A stretch of 21,172 nucleotides of DNA from a virus: positions 1 through 21,172 of the IMG/VR virus record IMGVR_UViG_3300034682_000303, one strand, 5' to 3'. The translations under genes were made by a program, and so were the position numbers. The notes beneath the pieces are model-generated. The model made no database searches and had not been told where the DNA came from. It worked only from the letters and a program-made list of their open reading frames with translations. This document shows positions 1 to 7,732 of this stretch, one piece after another. Within the stretch, counting starts at the first letter, position 1; the number at the start of each line of letters is the position of its first letter.

Positions 1-391
1 CGGCCTTGCCCAGGTGCTGGGTGAGCTGCTTGTAGAACACATGCCGCTCGAACAGCACCACCGGGCGCATGTCGGTGGTGAACCCCTCGCCGATGCTCTC
101 GACCTGGGCGACGGTGGCCATGGTGGCCAGCGGCAGGCCCAGCAGGTCAGCACCAGCCTGCATGTCATCGATGCGCAACTGGTTGCCCCGCTCGCTGCCG
201 AGCAGGGCGGCCATGGTGCGGGGGCCAGCCTGGCCGATGGCGGTGATCATGTAGTCCCGCTGAAAGGCGAGCAGGGCGCGCTCGGTGGCATCGCCAAACC
301 AGCCATCCGGATCGAGCGGATAACCGGCTTTGGCCAGGCGACGCTGCAGGTCGGCGACAGCGGCGCCGGTATCCCCTTTTTTCAGGCTCAT
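1..391 (-). CDS. Phage endolysin: N-acetylmuramidase with N-terminal peptidoglycan-binding domain (partial, 3' end beyond window)
   Basis: Peptidoglycan-degrading lysis enzyme, equivalent in position to P2 gene K but of a different fold class. About 130 residues are visible; the gene runs off the left edge. The N-terminus (residues about 1-65) has the pattern of a PG_binding_1 domain (MSLKKGDTGAAVADLQRRL, then a DGWFGDAT-type loop). From about residue 95, the stretch AQVESIGEGF followed by RPVVLFERHVF resembles the N-acetylmuramidase (DUF3380) family, where the glutamate in VES is the likely catalytic residue. Start chosen at the ATG at 391 because GGGAGG lies 8 bases upstream and the ATG overlaps the stop of the preceding holin-like gene (ATGA). 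No signal peptide is seen, so export through holin holes is expected. Confidence 0.85.
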   Translation of the reverse strand, partial: MSLKKGDTGAAVADLQRRLAKAGYPLDPDGWFGDATERALLAFQRDYMITAIGQAGPRTMAALLGSERGNQLRIDDMQAGADLLGLPLATMATVAQVESIGEGFTTDMRPVVLFERHVFYKQLTQHLGKA

Positions 392-696
392 GGTTGAAAC
401 CTCCCGTTCAGGTGGCTGGCGGTGGTCGGTTGCTGACGACGGCGTGGCAGCAGGCGCATGACGGATCCGCGGGAACCGATCAGGGCGGTGAGTACGACAG
501 AGGCCAACAGGACGGCGGCGGGGTCAGGAGCGGGCAGTGCCCCGATCAGGGCACGCAGCGGCACGGACCCGGCGGCGACGGTGATGGCCCAGGCCAGCAC
601 GGCAGGGAGGGGGCGATAGTCGCCCCCGTTGCGGTTGAAGGTGGCGATGCGCAGCGCGATGGCGGCGCAGATCATGGCGTAGAGGATGGTCAGCAT
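388..696 (-). CDS. Small membrane protein, putative phage holin (3TM holin type)
   Basis: A 102-residue membrane protein with three hydrophobic stretches (about residues 2-17, 30-50 and 55-75) and a basic C-terminal tail rich in Arg. It resembles the putative 3TM holin family common in P2-like phages (MLTILYAMICAAIALR start, then a short NRNG loop). It would form, or regulate, the membrane lesion that releases the endolysin. The ATG at 696 is preceded by AAAGGGGG at good spacing. A longer in-frame reading starting near 963 is rejected because it overlaps the upstream holin gene. The stop overlaps the endolysin start by four bases, so the two are translationally coupled. Together with the next membrane gene it makes a two-component holin, or a holin/antiholin pair; which is which cannot be told. 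Confidence 0.75.
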   Translation of the reverse strand: MLTILYAMICAAIALRIATFNRNGGDYRPLPAVLAWAITVAAGSVPLRALIGALPAPDPAAVLLASVVLTALIGSRGSVMRLLPRRRQQPTTASHLNGRFQP

Positions 697-697
697 G

Positions 698-1060
698 TCA
701 GCCCCCTTTGCGGAGTTTGAGCAGGTCTTCCGGCGTTTTGCGCAGGATCCACTGCAACAGGTGGACGGCCAGCGCCGAGGCGAGCATTGCGCCGACGGCC
801 CTGGGGACCTCGACGCTGAGTGGCAGTACGCTGGCCAGCATGGCGGCAACCAGCGGCGCCGCCAGTGCCCCCGCCACGAAGGCGGCAACGAACAGGCCCG
901 CTTTGCGCAGGTTGCCCAGCTCGGCGGTGGTGGCGATGAACACCAGCGCCCCGGCGAATGCACCGAGCAGGACGCCGGGGTCTACGCCCGGGAAGAGGGA
1001 CAGCAACGCCAAGGCGCTCAGGGTGCTGGTTGCTGCACTGGATGAAATGGGTTCTGGCAT
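698..1060 (-). CDS. Putative phage holin, 120 aa
   Basis: The protein is dominated by hydrophobic segments: about residues 12-45, 52-72 and 82-103, with a charged C-terminus (RKTPEDLLKLRKGG). This matches small putative holins found between tail gene X and the endolysin in P2-like phages. It should sit in the inner membrane and trigger lysis. ATG at 1060 has a strong ribosome site (AGGAGAG, 5 bases upstream). The stop is one base before the next membrane gene, so it belongs to the same late operon. I recognise the class from position and topology more than from a specific motif. Confidence 0.7.
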   Translation of the reverse strand: MPEPISSSAATSTLSALALLSLFPGVDPGVLLGAFAGALVFIATTAELGNLRKAGLFVAAFVAGALAAPLVAAMLASVLPLSVEVPRAVGAMLASALAVHLLQWILRKTPEDLLKLRKGG

Positions 1061-1069
1061 CGTGCTCTC

Positions 1070-1300
1070 CTATCGTTTGCCGCCGTAGTGGCGAGCGGTT
1101 TGAAATTCGTGGATGGTCTGGCACTCGGCGCAGCGTTCGCAGCCTCGGATCGCTTCACGGCGCGCCTGCGGGATGGTGTTGTCGCAGTCGATGCAGTAGT
1201 GCGGGCCGGTGCCACTGATGCGGGCGGCGTGGATGCGGGCAGCGAGTTGCTGCTCGCTGATGTCGGCCAGTCGTTCGAGTTCGTCGTCGAGGCGGCTCAT
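1070..1300 (-). CDS. TraR/DksA-type zinc finger protein
   Basis: A 76-residue protein with an N-terminal helical part (MSRLDDELERLAD) and a C-terminal four-cysteine zinc finger: YCIDC, a 17-residue linker including IPQARREAI, then RCAEC. This is the phage TraR/C4 family related to DksA. Relatives of this family can bind RNA polymerase through its secondary channel and alter promoter choice; whether the phage copies do so is not shown here. Start placed at the ATG at 1300 because GGGA lies upstream and it follows the stop of gene X by two bases; an ATG at 1312 lacks a ribosome site. There is one extra Cys just before the second pair. Confidence 0.85.
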   Translation of the reverse strand: MSRLDDELERLADISEQQLAARIHAARISGTGPHYCIDCDNTIPQARREAIRGCERCAECQTIHEFQTARHYGGKR

Positions 1301-1302
1301 GG

Positions 1303-1506
1303 TCAGTCCCATAGCTGGATCAGCGGCTGCTCGGCCTGGGTGGGGGCCGCTGGCATTGTGATGAGGGTTCCGGTCGGGAGGATGGGGCCGAGCGCGGCCA
1401 AACCGGGGTTGAGTGCGAGCACCTGCTCGGTGATGCCTGCGGTGTAGCCGTAGTGCCGAAACAGGATGAGGTCGAGGGTGTCACCCTGTTGGCTGCGCAG
1501 CTCCAT
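1303..1506 (-). CDS. X: Phage tail protein X (P2 gpX-like)
   Basis: A 67-residue protein with the LysM-like pattern of P2 gpX: GDTLDLILFRHYG near the N-terminus, VLALNPGLA in the middle and LPTGTLITMPA toward the end. P2 gpX is 67 residues as I recall and is needed for tail assembly. The start codon overlaps the stop of gene L (TGATG) and has no clear ribosome site of its own, so it is probably translated by coupling. It lies in the standard L-X order. Confidence 0.9.
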   Translation of the reverse strand: MELRSQQGDTLDLILFRHYGYTAGITEQVLALNPGLAALGPILPTGTLITMPAAPTQAEQPLIQLWD

Positions 1507-1976
1507 CAGATGAGCGCCACGGTGATGTGGGTGGTACCGAGGATGTCGCGAATGGCAAAGCGGGCGTCGCGGTAGAGGTCGTCAGAGCTGATGATTTTGG
1601 CATCGGCCCCTTTGACGCCATCACCGGTGGCGCTGTAGTCGGTGTAACGCTCCAGCAGGTTGGCGCGGGTCATGGCATAGATGGCGCGCCGGTAGCTGTG
1701 CAGGTGCGCCGATTCGCCATTGATGACCTCGCCCGGTACGGCGGCCAGGGTGGCGACCCCTTCTGCCTCACGGGCGCGGCGCCAGTCAGCCAGATCCCGG
1801 TTGACGCTGGTGATGGCGTCGATCACGGCATGCTTGAGGCGGGCCGTGGTGACGGTGCCATCGAGCCGGACGGTGTCGCGCAGGTCAGGCAGCGAGATCG
1901 CTGGCCAGAAGGGGCTGGAGTCTATCTCCCCTTCGGCTGGCGATGTGGTGGCATTGGCAATGAATCCGGTGCTCAT
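1506..1976 (-). CDS. L: Head completion/stabilisation protein (P2 gpL-like)
   Basis: A 156-residue protein corresponding to P2 gpL (about 169 residues), which completes filled heads and prepares them for tail joining. Recognisable family features are the FWP region followed by the DLRDTVRLDGTVTTARLKHAV stretch cut by a helix, and the conserved segment LLERYTDYSATGDG near residue 115. The ATG at 1976 is preceded by AAGGAA at good spacing; an earlier in-frame ATG at 2033 would add a low-complexity basic leader and is less likely. A 97-base gap separates it from gene M upstream, the largest gap in this part of the late operon; no gene or clear terminator is visible in it. Confidence 0.9.
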   Translation of the reverse strand: MSTGFIANATTSPAEGEIDSSPFWPAISLPDLRDTVRLDGTVTTARLKHAVIDAITSVNRDLADWRRAREAEGVATLAAVPGEVINGESAHLHSYRRAIYAMTRANLLERYTDYSATGDGVKGADAKIISSDDLYRDARFAIRDILGTTHITVALI

Positions 1977-2073
1977 GGTGTTCCTTTTCCGCTTGTTGGG
2001 CGGTGGTCGGGCCGTCTGGTATGCGAAACGCATTCGTCAGGCCCGAGCCGCCCAGGGTGCGGGGTTCGCTCGG

Positions 2074-2754
2074 TTAGCTGCCGCCGCCGGTGGCGTCGGG
2101 CTGCTGTTCTTTTTTCAGTTCGCGCTCGAGCACTTCGAGCTCTTTTTTGATGCCGACCTTGTCGTGCAGTTCGATGGCGCGCCGATAGTGCTCGGCGGCA
2201 AGTTGCTTGCGCCCATCGGCGAGGCAGGCGCGCCCTACTGCCTTGTGCAGCTTGGCGCGCACCTGGTCGAAGATGTCGCTGCCGTGCAGCCGGGCCATGT
2301 ATTGGCCTAGCAACGACGTGGATGGACCCGCTCCGGCTTCTTGTTGCTTGATGGCGGTATCGGCGACCTCTTCGGCGATCATGGTGGCGGCCGTGCGCTC
2401 GTAGCGATCAGGGGTACTGAGCCCATGGCGGAGCACGTAGGACGCCATGGGTAGGGCACCTTCCAGATCGCCGGTGTCGAGGGTCCAGAGCATGATGGTG
2501 ACCAGGACGTCATCCTGGCCGCCGCGATCAGCGGCAAGCAGTCCGTCAATCCACGGCTTGTAGACCGGCAGCATGGTGCGCTTGGCGTCGATCTTGCGCT
2601 CGATGCTCTGGATGCTCTTGAGGGTGCGGCGGTGTTCGGCCAACTGCATCAGCTGGAGTTCGTAAGCGTTGGCACGGGCCTGGTCGAACTGGGGACTGGC
2701 CGCCCCTTGCAGGGCGGCCAGTGCTCTTTCGCGGTGGCGACGGGCGGGAGTCAT
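2074..2754 (-). CDS. M: Terminase small subunit / endonuclease (P2 gpM-like)
   Basis: A 226-residue protein homologous to P2 gpM, the subunit that recognises and cuts cos while gpP drives packaging. It begins MTPARRHRERALAAL and contains the family-typical central helical region (TIMLWTLDTGDLEGALPMASYVLRHGL). The C-terminus is highly charged (ELEVLERELKKEQQ). The ATG at 2754 has AAGGGGG directly upstream; that ribosome site overlaps the stop of gene N. Its substrate is most likely the cos site at 7802-7820. Confidence 0.92.
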   Translation of the reverse strand: MTPARRHRERALAALQGAASPQFDQARANAYELQLMQLAEHRRTLKSIQSIERKIDAKRTMLPVYKPWIDGLLAADRGGQDDVLVTIMLWTLDTGDLEGALPMASYVLRHGLSTPDRYERTAATMIAEEVADTAIKQQEAGAGPSTSLLGQYMARLHGSDIFDQVRAKLHKAVGRACLADGRKQLAAEHYRRAIELHDKVGIKKELEVLERELKKEQQPDATGGGS

Positions 2755-2763
2755 ACCACCCCC

Positions 2764-3795
2764 TTACGCGCCGGGGGCCGGGTTCGGCCCCATGACGATG
2801 TTTTCGACCAGGGCGGCGCAGTCGTAGTCCTCGACCACGTAGGCGTCATTGGAGCTTTCGTAGTTGACGATGCGGTTGCGCTTGGGCTCTTCCTCGATAT
2901 GGCGGCGGCGGGCGCCTTCTTGCCAGTAGATAGAGAGGTTGCTGAGTTTGGTGATCAGCAGAGCGTCTTCCGGGAAGAAGGGGACGCGCACAGCCTTGAG
3001 CCCGCCGATCTGCTTCTGGCTCACCAGCACCTGGCCTGCCAACTTGTTCTGGTTGTCGCTGGCGTCGTTGATGATGGGGAAATACTTGTCGGACAGCAGC
3101 TTGCGACCGCAGATCACCACCAGATCGGTGTCGTCCTGGAACCAGGGTTTAATCAGCTCGTTGACGGCGTCGAACACCAAGGCGTCGAGGTTCTTATAGT
3201 CGCCGTCGGTGGTATCCACGTAGATCTTGCCGCTTCCCTCTGTGCCCTCGCTCATGACTTGGGCCGGTGCATCCGTGCGGATGTGCTGCAGCCAACCGAT
3301 GTTGACGTCTTGCAGCAGGGGGTTGGCATTGCGATCGGTGTCGGGAGCCGCGCTGGTGCCGTGCCAGCCGATCATGATCCGGTCCAGCCCCTGGCGGGTG
3401 ATGATGGCATCGCGAATACGGGTCTGGAAGTCGGGGAATTTGGCCCACGAATCGAGTTGGGCGTAGCCGATCATGGTGTCGTAGTTGGTCTGGGCGCACT
3501 CGTAGTTGTGGTCATACAGGGCGGCCGGGTTGTTGGGCTGGCGGTCCTTGCTATCGGTGTTGGTACGGCCCGCGATGGTGCTGCTGATGCCGATGCCGAC
3601 CTTCTGCCCCTTGAGTTCATCCACCGGCACCATGTTGATCATGGAAAGGAAGGCGACCGACTCCTGCATCTTGGTTTCCAGTGTCTGCTGGACGCTGGGC
3701 TGCACGTTGAACTGCACCATGGCGCTGGTGATGGCGTTGAGTTTGGCCACCTGGCCGGTGAACTCGTTGAACTTCTGGCGGGTTTCGTTACGCAT
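2764..3795 (-). CDS. N: Major capsid protein precursor (P2 gpN-like)
   Basis: A 343-residue protein matching P2 gpN (about 357 residues). The N-terminus is typical: MRNETRQKFNEFTGQVAKLN, followed by FNVQPSVQQTLETKMQES. Further family signatures are MINMVPVDELKGQKVGIG and a segment around residue 130 (TIGYAQLDSWAKF-like). As in P2, the N-terminal part is expected to be removed by the O protease during head maturation. The ATG at 3795 has AAGGAC upstream. It lies 11 bases after gene O, in the usual O-N-M order. The long plus-strand open frame across it is only a shadow of this GC-rich gene. Confidence 0.95.
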   Translation of the reverse strand: MRNETRQKFNEFTGQVAKLNAITSAMVQFNVQPSVQQTLETKMQESVAFLSMINMVPVDELKGQKVGIGISSTIAGRTNTDSKDRQPNNPAALYDHNYECAQTNYDTMIGYAQLDSWAKFPDFQTRIRDAIITRQGLDRIMIGWHGTSAAPDTDRNANPLLQDVNIGWLQHIRTDAPAQVMSEGTEGSGKIYVDTTDGDYKNLDALVFDAVNELIKPWFQDDTDLVVICGRKLLSDKYFPIINDASDNQNKLAGQVLVSQKQIGGLKAVRVPFFPEDALLITKLSNLSIYWQEGARRRHIEEEPKRNRIVNYESSNDAYVVEDYDCAALVENIVMGPNPAPGA

Positions 3796-3806
3796 GGATG
3801 GGGTCC

Positions 3807-4637
3807 TTAGCAGTCAGTTTGAATGGAGGTGCCATCGCTACCGGTGGCTGGCTGGCGCTTGTGGCTGAAATCTTCCTGGCCTTCCAGCTTGGCGGTGAGG
3901 TCGGCCAGCGCCTTGGCGGTAGCATCCTGTTTGCTGGTCAGCTCGGTGATGGTCTTGGCCTGCTCGGTGAACTTCTTCTGCAGGTCGGCATCGAGGCTGG
4001 TCACTTCTTTCGCGACGGTCTCGACGGCCTGGTGCACGTCGGCGAACTGTTCGCCACTGGCCTGATCGCGGCGGGTGAACATGCCCTTGACCTTTTCGAG
4101 CAGTGACGGGCCTTTGTCGCCCTCTTCGGTGAATTCGACTTCGGTTTCGATGGCGCAGGTAAACAGGTTGGTCGATTTTTGCTTGCGCGCAGCCAGCGGA
4201 CTTTTGTCGCCAGCACCGGCGCAGAACTGGAGGTATTCGGTACCGAGGCTGGCGGGGGTGTTGGTCACTGCAAGACCTACCAGGTAGGCCTCGCCGGTAC
4301 CGGCAAAGTCCAGATCCAGCTCGACGGAGGTGTAAACCTTCTGGCGGGCTTTGTTGAGTTTGATCAGGTCTTCGGTCGGGTCGATATCGGCGAACAGGGC
4401 CATTTTCTTTTCGCCGTCGATCTCGACCTCTTCGGCATAGACTGAGAGCACGTCGCCATAGGCGCGAAAATCGCTATCAGGGAACGGGCTGAGGTAGTGT
4501 TCGAGGTTGACGCGGGCGCCGTACTTTTCGCGGTTGTAGTTTTTGGCTGCCTGGGTGAGCCATTCCGGCGCGATGGTGCGGCCGTCGGTGGTTTGGCCTG
4601 CCACCGCGACGCGTTTGAATTTTGCTTTCTTCGCCAT
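3807..4637 (-). CDS. O: Capsid scaffolding protein with serine protease domain (P2 gpO-like)
   Basis: A 276-residue protein that acts as internal scaffold and maturation protease for the P2-type procapsid. The N-terminal half is the protease domain. The catalytic triad of P2 gpO (Asp19, His48, Ser107 as I recall) has clear counterparts: D18 in QTTDGR, H47 in NLEHY and S104 in VYTSVEL. The C-terminal half (about 190-260) is a charged, coiled-coil-like scaffold region. The ATG at 4637 (MAKKAKFKRVAV) fits the family start; the frame stays open upstream to 4799, but that would overlap the promoter region and gene P. It is the first gene of the late operon running to the left edge. Confidence 0.95.
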   Translation of the reverse strand: MAKKAKFKRVAVAGQTTDGRTIAPEWLTQAAKNYNREKYGARVNLEHYLSPFPDSDFRAYGDVLSVYAEEVEIDGEKKMALFADIDPTEDLIKLNKARQKVYTSVELDLDFAGTGEAYLVGLAVTNTPASLGTEYLQFCAGAGDKSPLAARKQKSTNLFTCAIETEVEFTEEGDKGPSLLEKVKGMFTRRDQASGEQFADVHQAVETVAKEVTSLDADLQKKFTEQAKTITELTSKQDATAKALADLTAKLEGQEDFSHKRQPATGSDGTSIQTDC

Positions 4638-4716
4638 GAGCTGGGATCCCTTTGGTGATTGGGTGGTGGTGTCGCGGTTATGGTCTGGGTGACAGGCGGG
4701 ATCGTGCAATCGGCGG

Positions 4717-4743
4717 CCAGTGTGTACGGAGCTGGCACACTGG
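4717..4743. promoter_or_regulatory. Candidate Ogr/Delta activator site: inverted repeat in the divergent O/P late promoter region
   Basis: Perfect 8-base inverted repeat CCAGTGTG-N11-CACACTGG between the divergent genes O and P. P2 late promoters are activated by Ogr bound to a dyad (TGT-N12-ACA) centred near -55. Here the core reads TGT-N13-ACA. The centre, near 4730, is about 50-60 bases from plausible -10 elements on both sides: TAGACT at 4775-4780 for P, and CATAAC (minus strand, 4682-4677) for O. One site could therefore serve both late operons. The assignment is inference from position and symmetry. Confidence 0.6.
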
Positions 4744-4786
4744 CGGGGTGGCGTTTGGATGGGTTGCGGCTGGGTAGACTGGCGCC

Positions 4787-6553
4787 ATGACGACAGCACC
4801 CTTACTTTTCCCCCATATCGAACCCAGACGGCAGGCCATGCACCTGTTCTTCCAGGGCTATCCGCTCCGCGCCATTGCTGAATTGCTGCAGACGCCGGAG
4901 GGGACTATCTCGACCTGGAAGAAGCGCGACGGCTGGGATGACATCAAACCCATTGACCGGGTCGACTTCGCCATCGAGGCGCGGATGTGCCAGCTGATCG
5001 CCAAAGAGGTGAAAACCGGCGGCGACTTCAAGGAGATTGACCTGCTGGGCAGGCAGTTGGAGCGGATCGCCCGGGTCAACAAGTACAGCGACGGCGGCAA
5101 CGAGGCCGACCTCAACCCTAAGGTGGCGAACCGCAACAAGGGGCCGAAGAAGGCCCCCGAGCGCAATGTGGTGGAGCCCGAGCAGCAAGAGCGGTTAATC
5201 GAGCGGTTCGAGTCGACCATGTTCGGTTACCAGCGCACCTGGTACGAAGCTGGCAACCAGCACCGGATCCGCAACCTGCTCAAGTCTCGCCAGATTGGGG
5301 CGACCTACTTCTTTGCCTTTGAGGCCTTCATCGATGCCCTGGTCACCGGGCGCAACCAGATTTTCCTGTCGGCCAGCAAGGCGCAGGCCCATGTGTTCAA
5401 GCAGTACATCATCCAGTTTGCCAAGGAGGAGGGGGTGGAGCTCAAGGGCGACCCCATGGTGCTACCGAACGGGGCGCACCTCTACTTCCTCGGTACCAAC
5501 GCCCGCACCGCCCAGAGCTACCACGGCAACATCTACATGGATGAGTACTTCTGGATCCATGGCTTCCTGGGGTTCCGCAAGGTGGCCTCCGGCATGGCGA
5601 TGCACAAGAAGTGGCGCCAGACCTACATTTCCACCCCGTCCAGCCTTTCCCATCCCGCCTATGCGTTCTGGTCCGGCGCCAACTTCAACCGCGGCAAGGC
5701 GAAGGCCGACCGGGTCGAGATTGACCTGAGCCACGCCAATCTGGCCAGCGGTAAGCTGTGCGCCGATGGTCAGTGGCGTCAGATTGTCACGGTCGAAGAT
5801 GCGGTGCGCGGTGGCTGTGACCTGTTCGACCTGGATCAGCTGCGCAGCGAGTATTCCGATGATGAATACCTCAACTTGTTGATGTGCATCTTCATGGATG
5901 ACACGTCCAGCGTGTTCCCGTTGGCGATGTTGCAACGGTGCATGGTCGATAGCTGGGAGGTATGGGAGGACTATAAGCATTTTGCCCTGCGACCAATGGG
6001 TAACCGGCCGGTGTGGATCGGCTATGACCCGGCCAAGGGTGGCCAGGGTGACAGCGCCGGTTGCGCCGTGCTGGCTCCGCCGGCTGTACCCGGCGGTAAG
6101 TTCCGGGTGCTCGAACGTCACCAGTGGAAAGGGATGGATTTTGCAGCCCAGGCAGAGGCAATCCGCCAGATGACTATTCGCTACAACGTTGCCTACATCG
6201 GAATCGATACCACCGGGATCGGGGAGGGTGTCTATCAGAATGTGAAGGTGTTCTATCCCGCTGTTACCGCAATCCAGTACAACCCGAGTGTGAAGATCCG
6301 CATGGTCATGAAGGCTATCGATGTGATGAACAAGGGGCGGCTGGAGTTTGACAGCGGTTGGAATGATTTGGCAGCCGCTTTTATGAGTATTCGCCGGGGG
6401 GTAACCGCCGGCAAGATGCCGACCTTTGAGTCGAGCCGTTCCGAAGAGGTCAGCCACGGCGATATTGCCTGGGCAACGATGCAGGCCCTGTTACACGAAC
6501 CGCTGGCAGGTGCCACCGGTGCCAATACCAGCATGATGGAGATTTTCGCATGA
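4787..6553 (+). CDS. P: Terminase large subunit, ATPase (P2 gpP-like)
   Basis: A 588-residue DNA-packaging motor ATPase, the same size as P2 gpP (about 590). The N-terminal helix-turn-helix-like segment (EPRRQAMHLFFQGYPLRAI, then WKKRDGWD) matches P2 gpP. The ATPase domain shows LKSRQIGATYFFAFEAF (Walker A region, about residue 165) and IYMDEYFW (Walker B). The nuclease-like C-terminal part has WIGYDPAKGGQGDSAG, YIGIDTTGIG and HGDIAWATMQAL with acidic residues. Start at 4787 is needed to keep the PRRQA segment; no good ribosome site precedes it and the candidate -10 (TAGACT) is only 7 bases away, so the message may be leaderless. The stop overlaps portal gene Q. Confidence 0.95.
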   Translation: MTTAPLLFPHIEPRRQAMHLFFQGYPLRAIAELLQTPEGTISTWKKRDGWDDIKPIDRVDFAIEARMCQLIAKEVKTGGDFKEIDLLGRQLERIARVNKYSDGGNEADLNPKVANRNKGPKKAPERNVVEPEQQERLIERFESTMFGYQRTWYEAGNQHRIRNLLKSRQIGATYFFAFEAFIDALVTGRNQIFLSASKAQAHVFKQYIIQFAKEEGVELKGDPMVLPNGAHLYFLGTNARTAQSYHGNIYMDEYFWIHGFLGFRKVASGMAMHKKWRQTYISTPSSLSHPAYAFWSGANFNRGKAKADRVEIDLSHANLASGKLCADGQWRQIVTVEDAVRGGCDLFDLDQLRSEYSDDEYLNLLMCIFMDDTSSVFPLAMLQRCMVDSWEVWEDYKHFALRPMGNRPVWIGYDPAKGGQGDSAGCAVLAPPAVPGGKFRVLERHQWKGMDFAAQAEAIRQMTIRYNVAYIGIDTTGIGEGVYQNVKVFYPAVTAIQYNPSVKIRMVMKAIDVMNKGRLEFDSGWNDLAAAFMSIRRGVTAGKMPTFESSRSEEVSHGDIAWATMQALLHEPLAGATGANTSMMEIFA

Positions 6554-7614
6554 GAAAGCGCCGCCCGCAGCGCCATACCTCGCCGGTGACGGCGACCCAA
6601 GCCGCAACCAGCCAGACCATCGAGGCGTTTACCTTCGGTGAGCCGGTGCCCGTGCTCAGTCAGCGGGAGGTGTTCGACTACCTGGAAGCCATGCACAACG
6701 GGCGCTGGTATGAACCGCCGCTCTCGCTCAATGGCTTGTCGCGGGTCTACCGGGCCGGGGTACACCATGCCTCTGCCATTCAGGTAAAGCGCAATATCCT
6801 GCGCTCCTGCTTCATCCCGCATCCGAAACTGAGCCTGGCCGCCTTCACCGGGCTGGCGCTGGACTATCTGATCTTCGGCAACGGCTATCTGCAGGCGGTG
6901 CAGAACCGGCTCGGCGGGGTGCTGCGCTATGACCACCTGCGGGCCAAGTACACCCGGCGCGCCCTGGACTTGGACACCTATTGGTGGATTGCCCAGCCCG
7001 GCCAGGAGCAGGCGCTGCCGGCCGGGCGTGTTGGCCATGTGATGGAGAGCGACATCAACCAGGAGATCTACGGCATCCCCGACTATGTCGGCGGGCTCAA
7101 TTCCACCCTGCTCAATGAGTCTGCCACCCTGTTTCGCCGCAAGTATTACGAGAACGGTTCCCACGCCGGGTTCATCATGCACATCACCGACGCGGTGCAG
7201 AACGAGGGCGACATTGCGGCCTTGCGTGAGGCGCTGCGCCAGAGCAAGGGGCCCGGCAACTTCCGCAACCTCTTGCTCTACACCCCTAACGGCAGCAAGG
7301 ACGGGGTGAGGCTGATCCCGGTTGCCGAGGTGGCGGCCAAGGATGATTTTCTCTCCATCAAGAACGTCAGCCGCGACGACCAGTTGGCCACCCACCGGGT
7401 ACCGCCCCAGTTGATGGGAGTGATGCCGAACAGCACGGGCGGGTTCGGCGATGTGACCAAGGCCGCCCAGGTGTTCGACATCAACGAGATCGACAGCATC
7501 AAGGCCAGCCTGCTGGCGCTCAATGACTGGGCAGGGGAGGAGGTGATCCGGTTCAACCCCTACAAGCTGGCCGCCGGTATCGAGCAGGCCAGCCAAGGCG
7601 ACATGCTGCGCTGA
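6550..7614 (+). CDS. Q: Phage portal protein (P2 gpQ-like)
   Basis: A 354-residue portal vertex protein matching P2 gpQ (about 344). Family-typical segments are FTFGEPVPVLSQREVFDYL, then GRWYEPPLSLNGLSRVYRAGVHHASAI near residue 55-80, LALDYLIFGNGYLQ near 105, and PPQLMGVMPNSTGGFGDV near 290. It forms the dodecameric ring through which gpP pumps DNA. The ATG at 6550 overlaps the P stop (ATGA) with GGAG 9 bases upstream. It is the last gene of the operon; a strong terminator follows within 25 bases, and the cos site lies about 190 bases beyond the stop, as in P2. Confidence 0.96.
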   Translation: MRKRRPQRHTSPVTATQAATSQTIEAFTFGEPVPVLSQREVFDYLEAMHNGRWYEPPLSLNGLSRVYRAGVHHASAIQVKRNILRSCFIPHPKLSLAAFTGLALDYLIFGNGYLQAVQNRLGGVLRYDHLRAKYTRRALDLDTYWWIAQPGQEQALPAGRVGHVMESDINQEIYGIPDYVGGLNSTLLNESATLFRRKYYENGSHAGFIMHITDAVQNEGDIAALREALRQSKGPGNFRNLLLYTPNGSKDGVRLIPVAEVAAKDDFLSIKNVSRDDQLATHRVPPQLMGVMPNSTGGFGDVTKAAQVFDINEIDSIKASLLALNDWAGEEVIRFNPYKLAAGIEQASQGDMLR

Positions 7615-7635
7615 CCCTGCCTGTGCATCCCGACC

Positions 7636-7663
7636 ACCCCGCCACCTGGCGGGGTTTTCTTTT
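7636..7663 (+). terminator. Rho-independent terminator after portal gene Q
   Basis: Perfect stem CCCCGCC (7637-7643), loop ACCT, GGCGGGG (7648-7654), followed by TTTTCTTTT. An extra A-T pair can extend the stem. It lies 22 bases after the Q stop and would end the P-Q transcript before it runs into cos and umuDC. Confidence 0.9.
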
Positions 7664-7732
7664 GCCCCTCACATGGCCGCATCAGCGGCCCGCTGCTGCA
7701 TCACCGATGCGGGCTATCCTTGCACCCTCGCA

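Noticed and set aside
2632-3810. Long plus-strand open frame (392 codons) across the capsid gene
   Set aside because: It is antisense to the clearly recognisable gpN and part of gpM, and its product has the biased composition of a GC-rich shadow frame.
6253-7596. Long minus-strand open frame (447 codons) opposite genes P and Q
   Set aside because: P and Q are unmistakable P2 homologues on the plus strand; the antisense frame has no recognisable domains.
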